64,000 nucleotides of DNA from Clostridiales bacterium (GTDB taxonomy: Bacteria; Bacillota; Clostridia; Saccharofermentanales; Saccharofermentanaceae), in assembly GCA_017551865.1 (NCBI GenBank), contig JAFZKB010000031.1, forward strand, positions 1 to 64,000. Reading direction: 5' to 3'. This document shows, in pieces, positions 58,317 through 64,000 of the stretch. The stretch's first letter is position 1, and the number at the start of each line of letters is the position of its first letter. The translations under genes were made by a program, and so were the position numbers. The notes beneath the pieces were generated by a model that was not told where the DNA came from, made no database searches, and saw only the letters and a list, made by a program, of their open reading frames with translations.

Positions 58317-59231
58317 ATGGAAAAGATTAGGAAACTTAGAGGCGGGAATTACCTGTTTGTCAGCGAGGATGGAAATACCCTCGTTGGGTATAGTGGTCAG
58401 AACATTGCCTATGTTTATGATCTGTCAGGTAACAGTCTTGATCCAATATATAAGATTCGGACAATACAATACCTTTCACGTGTTGCGGTTTCACCTGACA
58501 GGAAATATCTTGCCACCAAAAGCACCACCGGAGAAATCGCAGTATTTTCTTTGGAATCCGGTGAAGAACTGTTTCGAGTAAAAACAAAAGAAATGGATGG
58601 CTATCAGATGTACTTCACCGGTGACAGCAAGTCCGTTCTCGATTTGGGAAGAAGCCGGATAAAACTCATCGATATTGAAACGCAGAAGGTCACGTATCTT
58701 GATGACGATATTCAGCCGGTTGCCGGTTATTGTCCGCGTGTCTGGCATATCGCGCTGGACAGGTCCAGCCGGCAGATCTATAGGTTTATAGAGACTGAAA
58801 GCAATTATACAGGTGAACTGCAGATCTCTCCCTCGGACCCGGGCCGGATATCTTTTCAGGTGGCTAAAGAGGTACCATATCAGATGCCGAAAGTTCTCAA
58901 GGGGTTTTCTCTTTGCAGGGAAAGGAACTATTACTGGAGAAAGCCTCATATAATTGTAACTGACAAGCAGTTTAATGAGATCGGTAAGATCGATCTTCCT
59001 TCTGAATTCGAGCATTTCCCCCCTATGAGGAAGTTTTTTATTTCCCCTTGTGAGAAATACATTTTGTTCGATTTCATGAAGGTTTCAGGAGAATCATATC
59101 TTTATGAGTTAGCGACCATGAAGATGGTGCGCAAGTTTGAGTATCCATATCTGTGGGATTTTACCATGGTCAAGGATGATACAATGTTTGTAGTTTCAAC
59201 CTGGCAGGGCGCATTTATTGGAAAGGTTTAA
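58317..59231 (+). CDS. Predicted beta-propeller protein of unknown function
   Basis: A 304-residue cytoplasmic protein without signal peptide. Repeated segments of about 40 residues look like WD40 or similar blades: VAVSPDRKYLATKSTTGEIAVFSLESGEELF, MYFTGDSKSVLDLGRSRIKLIDIETQKV and FFISPCEKYILFDFMKVSGESYLYELATMKMV. That pattern suggests a protein-binding propeller. The ribosome site is weak (AGGA). It stands between the island border and the zinc-ribbon cluster. Confidence 0.65.
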   Translation: MEKIRKLRGGNYLFVSEDGNTLVGYSGQNIAYVYDLSGNSLDPIYKIRTIQYLSRVAVSPDRKYLATKSTTGEIAVFSLESGEELFRVKTKEMDGYQMYFTGDSKSVLDLGRSRIKLIDIETQKVTYLDDDIQPVAGYCPRVWHIALDRSSRQIYRFIETESNYTGELQISPSDPGRISFQVAKEVPYQMPKVLKGFSLCRERNYYWRKPHIIVTDKQFNEIGKIDLPSEFEHFPPMRKFFISPCEKYILFDFMKVSGESYLYELATMKMVRKFEYPYLWDFTMVKDDTMFVVSTWQGAFIGKV

Positions 59232-59333
59232 ATAGCCTTGCTCATAGCAGGATTGTTGGGAAAAGGCATACGATGAGAGACCTGATATCGCTTCGGCAAA
59301 AGGCTTTTTCGATCGTTACTCAGAGGGATTGGA

Positions 59334-60131
59334 ATGAAAGAACCTAAAGATAACAGAGAGTATTATGAGATATTCGATTTCTCTCCTTCTAAGCTGAAGG
59401 AAGGGAAAAGGTATGAGATCATATACGCTATCTTTGTCCTGCTCGTTCTGGCTTTATTGATGGTGCTTCCGCTGATAGGCGGTATTCTTTTTCGTGCATT
59501 CCTGATCTCGCGCGGAGCGTCCGATACTGCGGTAAAAGTGGTATCAGCCTTAGTGATCATTGCTTTATATGCCGGAGTTATAATATTCATCGTTGCTGTC
59601 GCGGACCATAAGATCCCTATCCCTGAAAAACTCAAAATGCCGTCTTCGATCTACAAGAAGAAATACTATCTTAATGTGCCGCAGGCATATAAGAAGGTGC
59701 ATTTCGAAGAGGTAAGCGACGGGGATGTCATGGACCGATTCTACCTTGACGGTGCACTTGTCTCGGATGGAGAGATAAAGCAGGATCGCCTGAGTTATAT
59801 CTATAATGTGCTCAACGATGAATACGATCTTCAAGGGAAGGATATTACGATATATAAGATCACGGCAGCGGATTTCCTCGCGCATTATACGTTCTTTAAG
59901 GCCCCGTATCTTTTCCGCCGCGACAGCATTTATGTATTGCCGTTATCGGTGCTTGGGATCGACCGGGAAAAGTATTTGAAGCTTAAAGAGGAAAGCGAGA
60001 GCGAAGGTCATGAACTTCGCATTGCCGGCATGAAGACTTTTGCCGATCTTTTGGAAGTAAGATCTGACTACAGGCGCACGACGTATCTGTACAGGGATGC
60101 GGCAAGGAAGTATTTTAAGGACAAGATGTGA
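59334..60131 (+). CDS. Hypothetical two-helix membrane protein
   Basis: A 265-residue protein with two membrane helices (about 30-58 and 68-92) joined by a short loop, placing the large C-terminal domain (about 93-265) in the cytoplasm. That domain is rich in charged residues and has no motif I know. GAGGGATTGG precedes ATG 59334. Its last 17 bases overlap the 3' end of the convergent zinc-ribbon gene. Confidence 0.65.
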   Translation: MKEPKDNREYYEIFDFSPSKLKEGKRYEIIYAIFVLLVLALLMVLPLIGGILFRAFLISRGASDTAVKVVSALVIIALYAGVIIFIVAVADHKIPIPEKLKMPSSIYKKKYYLNVPQAYKKVHFEEVSDGDVMDRFYLDGALVSDGEIKQDRLSYIYNVLNDEYDLQGKDITIYKITAADFLAHYTFFKAPYLFRRDSIYVLPLSVLGIDREKYLKLKEESESEGHELRIAGMKTFADLLEVRSDYRRTTYLYRDAARKYFKDKM

Positions 60132-61629
60132 TCTGTTCCGTTATATGAGTTTTTCTATCCGATCGCGCATACACAAGGAGATTCGTTTCGTTCCAGATTA
60201 TGTCGAATCTGTTCTTCTCTTCGAACCACGGTGCTTCCTCTTTGGTCCTTTTGCTCTCTTTGAAAAGAACCTCCGCGCGCGGAACGATATTTACCAGCTC
60301 CTTCATATTCATAAAGATCTTCCGGTCCTCTTCTTTGGCGTGCGTTTCCGCTTCTTCGATCCTTGTCAGAAGATTTCTCACGCGGAAGGGCGGAATATGT
60401 GTTCCCTGATCAAGCATAAAGTCTTGAAGTGAAGTCCATCTTCCTTCCGCCAGGATCCTTCCGAAAAGAGAACCAAAATCATCCGGCTTCATCATGAGGC
60501 TATGGGCAAAGCAGATCTCTGCCTCCTCGAATTCTTTTTCCGAGAGTGCTTTTTGCGCCTTATCGAAAACGTTTCCGATAAAGAGAGATGCGCCGCTGGC
60601 AACGCCGCAGAACTTACATGCATAGAGACTGCGCTCTCGGTCAAGAACAAGCGGTGCGCCACATTTTGCGCAGAAGACTTTCTTTTCTTCCAGGGAGAAA
60701 ACTTCCGGGTTTTCTCTTTTAAGTCTTTCCTGTGAGACTACTAAAGCGGAGGCGCCTTGCGGGCGAAGCTTCCTTAGTTCCGGATATCCTTCGGCATAAG
60801 ATGAAGCGAGTGCATTCATCTCCTCATCGATCTTCATAAACTCCGAGTGGTTGGCAGTTGTTTTTTCTCTAAGCACATCCATTTTTTTTTGGTGTTTATC
60901 GGCGGTTTTTTTTGCTGCGAGCTGACCCATGACAAGGATGAAACCGAATAAGATGAGAAAAGCCAGCGTTCCTGTAAGTGGATCGGTAACCGTGATAAGG
61001 ACCATCAGCACAGCAATGCCCAGAAAGATCAGCGCCTCGGTGCCCGTGTATCTGTGTCCACCGGCGAGAGCTATAAGGAGTAGGCCGAGCAGTTCGAAAA
61101 AGAACGTAATACTCTCCTCCGCAGAATCTCGTTTGTTCTTTTCGCCGGTGATGCTTTCATACTGTAACTGGTTTTCCTTTCGGATCCGCTCAAGCTGAGC
61201 TGTCAGCGCCTTATACCGCTGTGCCTTTTTGAGAAGACTGGTGAGTTTTTCAAAATACGGAGCCGATATAGAAGAGTCATCGATTTCCTCACTCTTTAGA
61301 TAATCCAGCATTCCTGCTACGTCATATTTCGAGGCATTCCTTATATCCGACAGCTGAGCGACAGAAGGGACTTTTCCTATGCTGAGCAGATTACCCAGGA
61401 GCCCGTCATAGTTTTCGGGTTCATATTCGAGGATCTCTCTGTACTTGTCGCCCGCAGAGGAGAATTCTTTTCGTCTCAGATTGGCCGCGGCCTGCTTTAA
61501 TATCTCATCGCGATGGAAAGACGCCGAACGGAAGGAGTTTTGACAGAACGGACAGTCCAGGATCCTCTGGCTCTTTTCGACATTCAGCACGCCGCCGCAT
61601 TTTCCGCAAGTATAGCTTTTCAGTTTCAT
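60115..61629 (-). CDS. Double zinc-ribbon TPR-like membrane protein
   Basis: A 504-residue protein with an internal duplication. Each half starts with a zinc ribbon (C8, C11, C26, C29; and C320, C323, C338, C341) followed by a TPR-like helical stretch: LRRKEFSSAGDKYREILEYE then NYDGLLGNLLSIGK in the first, LSEKEFEEAEICFAHSLMMK then DFGSLFGRILAEGR in the second. Between them lie membrane helices (about 185-240) and a coiled coil. ATG 61629 is set by GGAG six bases upstream. It is divergent from three related genes. The function is unknown. Confidence 0.75.
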   Translation of the reverse strand: MKLKSYTCGKCGGVLNVEKSQRILDCPFCQNSFRSASFHRDEILKQAAANLRRKEFSSAGDKYREILEYEPENYDGLLGNLLSIGKVPSVAQLSDIRNASKYDVAGMLDYLKSEEIDDSSISAPYFEKLTSLLKKAQRYKALTAQLERIRKENQLQYESITGEKNKRDSAEESITFFFELLGLLLIALAGGHRYTGTEALIFLGIAVLMVLITVTDPLTGTLAFLILFGFILVMGQLAAKKTADKHQKKMDVLREKTTANHSEFMKIDEEMNALASSYAEGYPELRKLRPQGASALVVSQERLKRENPEVFSLEEKKVFCAKCGAPLVLDRERSLYACKFCGVASGASLFIGNVFDKAQKALSEKEFEEAEICFAHSLMMKPDDFGSLFGRILAEGRWTSLQDFMLDQGTHIPPFRVRNLLTRIEEAETHAKEEDRKIFMNMKELVNIVPRAEVLFKESKRTKEEAPWFEEKNRFDIIWNETNLLVYARSDRKTHITEQITSCP

Positions 61630-61798
61630 AGATACTCCAACCCTTTTTCCTGAAGAGTTTCTCTTCAAGACAACATCCAACCGATACTTGTAGTCTAGCA
61701 GATAAGGTACCTTCCGAAAAGTACTCGTGCGCCGACATACAGGCGACTATTCCTTTTGGAGACAATGCTATCCCCGATAGAAGATGATCCTGCCCCTG

Positions 61799-61807
61799 TG
61801 ATACAAT
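61799..61807 (+). promoter_or_regulatory. Extended -10 promoter of the zinc-ribbon operon
   Basis: TGATACAAT lies 41 bp before the 61849 gene. No -35 box stands out. The divergent gap 61630-61848 holds no supported gene. Confidence 0.5.
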
Positions 61808-61848
61808 AGTCATGGAAAAATGACAGGGAATGGAAAGGGGGTTCGGTT

Positions 61849-62733
61849 ATGGCGGAAGAAAACAGAGTATGCCCGAATTGCGGAACACCATTGGCCATGA
61901 ATAATGGCAGATATTTCTGTCCGACATGCGGCACGGAGTTCGCGATCGATTTCGGAAAAGAAGATGTGGCTCTTGCAGAGGGGGCGACGGCGGAAGAGCG
62001 CGCCCGGGCGAATATGGAACGCCAGCAGGCGATCAATGCGACGAAAGCGCAGATCGCAGAGCGTGAGCGGACGAATCAGAAGCACCGGGAATGGGGAAAA
62101 CTCCTTCGATCAGGCAAAAATACGATCATCTTCTATGGCGTAGCGCTGGTCGCTTTTATCCTTACCGGCATGCTTATTTCTTACGGGATCAAGAGCTTTG
62201 CAAAGAGCAGCGCCGGCAAGAAACTTTCCGATTCAGGAAAAACAGAGTCGACGACGGCGGTTCCGACGGAGACCGCCAGTCCGAAGACGATCTCGAAAGA
62301 TCCGGAGTTTCTGAAAAATGTGGTAGATTCCGGATTTTACTACGTAAAATATGAGATCTCCGATGAGGTGACTTTTGAAGATGGAAAAACCGGGAAAAAG
62401 ACCGGTGATACAGGGATCGATTCTTTCTACTATCTGGATTTTGGGGATAGAGCAGGTCTGTGCATCGTTTATTCGCTTGAGTATCAGATCGAAGAGACGA
62501 AGGAGAGCGTGAGCACGTTCGTCCCGGTCCTTTTTTCGAATCTGACTGTGATCGACAAAGACGAAGTACTCTCCTCTTATTCTCCGGGAGGACTGAGAGG
62601 CGAGGAGAAAAAGGAATACGGATATCTCGATAAAGAGAAACTCCTTCAGGATGTTTTCGAAAAGCGGGACGATCTGAAGGCACAAGAGATGGAAGTTCCG
62701 GACAGTGTCCGCAGCTACATGAAGAAAGCATAA
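61849..62733 (+). CDS. Zinc-ribbon membrane protein, paralogue 1
   Basis: A 294-residue protein. A cytoplasmic zinc ribbon (C8, C11, C24, C27; CPNCG and CPTCG) is followed by a charged coiled-coil-like stretch (about 45-85), one membrane helix (IIFYGVALVAFILTGMLISYG, about 92-112), a Ser/Thr-rich linker and an extracytoplasmic beta-rich domain (about 150-290). AAAGGGGG precedes the start. The ribbon is annotated in related proteins as TFIIB-type. It is the first of three tandem paralogues; the second follows 15 bp later. Confidence 0.75.
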   Translation: MAEENRVCPNCGTPLAMNNGRYFCPTCGTEFAIDFGKEDVALAEGATAEERARANMERQQAINATKAQIAERERTNQKHREWGKLLRSGKNTIIFYGVALVAFILTGMLISYGIKSFAKSSAGKKLSDSGKTESTTAVPTETASPKTISKDPEFLKNVVDSGFYYVKYEISDEVTFEDGKTGKKTGDTGIDSFYYLDFGDRAGLCIVYSLEYQIEETKESVSTFVPVLFSNLTVIDKDEVLSSYSPGGLRGEEKKEYGYLDKEKLLQDVFEKRDDLKAQEMEVPDSVRSYMKKA

Positions 62734-62748
62734 GCGGGAGGTGGGATC

Positions 62749-63627
62749 ATGAAACTTACGAATCTGAATTGCCCGCAGTGCAATGGTTTCCTCAAGCAGG
62801 AAAGGGATGCGTTCTTCTGCGAAAGCTGTGGTGCGGCATTCGTCGTCGATTACGATGAAAATGACGTTAAGTATACGGAACTCGTTACAGAGGCCGAGAG
62901 AACGAAGATGCTCCTGGCCCGTGATGTCGAGCTTCTGGCCACGAATTACCAGCTCAAAGAGACTGTGGCGAGAAATGAGCAGAAAAGAGAAAATGTAAAA
63001 GAAACGAAGAATGCATTTAAGGTCTCCTTCTTCGGTGTCGGAGTCATGAGCGCTATTTTCATCCTCGGCATTATCGTGCTGATCGTGTTCATTCTTCTTT
63101 TCTCGGATTCTTCGGATAAAGAGACGGCAAAGGCACTCGACGAGAAGAATGCGCAGTATGATAAATATTCCGAAGCGGTTTTAAAAGATGAGGCCTTCAT
63201 CGATAATACGATCGCTCTCGGTCGCGCGAGAAACTATCTGTTCTTCCACGATCTGGAGATCACAGATGATTATGTAAACCTGAAAAACGGAACGGCGCAC
63301 CTCACATGCGATCCGGAGATCCTGAATGTCTATCTGTTTAAGCTTTACGGGAAGGCGGATCAGATCTTCCTGACCTATAAGATGACCTTCGAATACGAAG
63401 ACGGCGGGGAACAGTTTGAGCTTTATGACGGATTCTGTTTTTCCGGCTTTGGTATGAATGATTACGGACAGGTCGAGTTCGATATGGATGATTTCTTTAT
63501 TGTCACCGGCATCGATCCGAAGCCCTACTATGAAGAAGAGCAGATATACCGCGAGTATGTTCTGGAACAGAAAGGGAAAAGAGAAGTCGTGAAACTTCAG
63601 ATCCCCGGAAAGGAGGAAGAGGTATGA
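62749..63627 (+). CDS. Zinc-ribbon membrane protein, paralogue 2
   Basis: A 292-residue protein of the same build: zinc ribbon with C8, C11, C24, C27 (NCPQCN, FCESCG), a helical charged region (about 40-85), a membrane helix (about 93-118) and an extracytoplasmic domain (about 125-292) rich in Tyr, Phe and Asp. The outer domain is not obviously similar to that of paralogue 1. GGGAGGTGG precedes the start. Its stop overlaps the next start by four bases. Confidence 0.75.
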   Translation: MKLTNLNCPQCNGFLKQERDAFFCESCGAAFVVDYDENDVKYTELVTEAERTKMLLARDVELLATNYQLKETVARNEQKRENVKETKNAFKVSFFGVGVMSAIFILGIIVLIVFILLFSDSSDKETAKALDEKNAQYDKYSEAVLKDEAFIDNTIALGRARNYLFFHDLEITDDYVNLKNGTAHLTCDPEILNVYLFKLYGKADQIFLTYKMTFEYEDGGEQFELYDGFCFSGFGMNDYGQVEFDMDDFFIVTGIDPKPYYEEEQIYREYVLEQKGKREVVKLQIPGKEEEV

Positions 63628-64000
63628 AACTGAAAGTTATGAACTGTAAAAGCTGTAACGCGCCTCTCCGCCTGGAAGGAGAAAAACTGGTATGCGATTT
63701 CTGCGGCGCTTCTTTTGACATAGAAAAAGATAGTAACGACATCGAATACGAAAAACTCGCAAACGCGGAAAAGTACATCCTCCAGTCCCTTACGAGCAGC
63801 AAATCGAAGATGGAGGAATTCTACCAGAAGAAAGAAGAAGAGTCGATCCGGAAAGAGAAGGAAGACGAAGAGAGAAGAAAGCAGCTCGCTAAGGATGTCA
63901 GAAAGAAGACCCGAAGGGATCTGCTTAAGTACGGCATATTCTTCCTGATCCTTATCGCCGGGATGATCCTCCTGATCCGTTTCAGCGATGACAGAAGAGA
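63624..64000 (+). CDS. Zinc-ribbon membrane protein, paralogue 3 (cut by window end)
   Basis: The first 125 codons of a third paralogue. The ribbon again has C8, C11, C24 and C27 (NCKSCN, VCDFCG), then the conserved acidic DIEYEKLANAEK segment, a Lys/Glu-rich coiled coil (about 65-100) and a membrane helix (YGIFFLILIAGMILLI, about 102-117). AGGAGGAAGAGG precedes the start, which overlaps the previous stop. The remainder lies outside the window. Confidence 0.75.
   Translation, partial: MKLKVMNCKSCNAPLRLEGEKLVCDFCGASFDIEKDSNDIEYEKLANAEKYILQSLTSSKSKMEEFYQKKEEESIRKEKEDEERRKQLAKDVRKKTRRDLLKYGIFFLILIAGMILLIRFSDDRR

Noticed and set aside
60097-60432. Plus-strand 111-codon open frame in the 3' half of the zinc-ribbon gene
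   Set aside because: It is antisense to a recognisable double-ribbon protein and has no ribosome site of its own.

Overview
The window reads as chromosome of a strictly fermentative, low-to-mid GC Gram-positive anaerobe of the class Clostridia, probably from a plant-fibre-degrading gut or rumen community. The grounds are the Firmicutes-type ribosomal leaders, a FabK-based fatty-acid operon, single-chain GlyRS, RemA next to Gmk, pyruvate phosphate dikinase, lipoprotein signal peptides, strong Shine-Dalgarno sites and glycoside hydrolases (GH9, GH43). I cannot name a genus. Both window edges cut into longer loci: the left edge starts just before the rplJ leader and the right edge truncates the last gene.

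Layout. 1-2.3 kb: L10 leader, rplJ-rplL, a small membrane protein, tRNA-Met and tRNA-Glu. 2.4-4.7 kb: a lipid-anchored GH9 cellulase. 4.9-7.0 kb: a membrane HD-GYP c-di-GMP phosphodiesterase. 7.1-10.9 kb: cobalamin riboswitch and btuF-btuC-btuD with a coupled transglutaminase-like gene. 11-16.7 kb: tRNA-Cys, a transglutaminase lipoprotein, two genes of unknown function, a Dabb protein, a HEAT-like protein and a eukaryotic-type HisA. 16.8-17.2 kb: a striking intergenic array of CCCATGA/TCATGGG dyads with a 53-bp period, between two convergent terminators. 17.6-26.8 kb: a complete type II fatty-acid operon (fabH-K-D-G-F, accB, fabZ, accC and a fused accDA) with FabT-like sites upstream. 27-33.4 kb: membrane proteins, a sugar ABC transporter without ATPase, and an AraC regulator. 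33.5-43.5 kb: radical SAM protein, purF, HAD-GNAT fusion, rplM-rpsI, LytTR regulator, amidohydrolase, tsaE-tsaB-rimI. 43.7-53.4 kb: a Crh-like HPr paralogue, uvrC, a phosphoesterase, yicC-remA-gmk-rpoZ-glyQS and ppdK.

53.35-58.14 kb is an accessory island: the last 18 bp of homology to the ppdK 3' end recur, in the ppdK reading frame, at 58122, and the intervening DNA holds a GH43 enzyme, a 39-residue orphan ORF, an ECF sigma/anti-sigma pair and an AbiEi-AbiEii toxin-antitoxin module, but no recombinase.

58.3-64 kb holds uncharacterised genes, above all a divergent cluster of four zinc-ribbon membrane proteins (three in tandem with cysteines at exactly residues 8/11/24/27). The most novel items are the 53-bp dyad array, this zinc-ribbon cluster and the island at ppdK. 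Recognisable housekeeping modules explain most of the rest.
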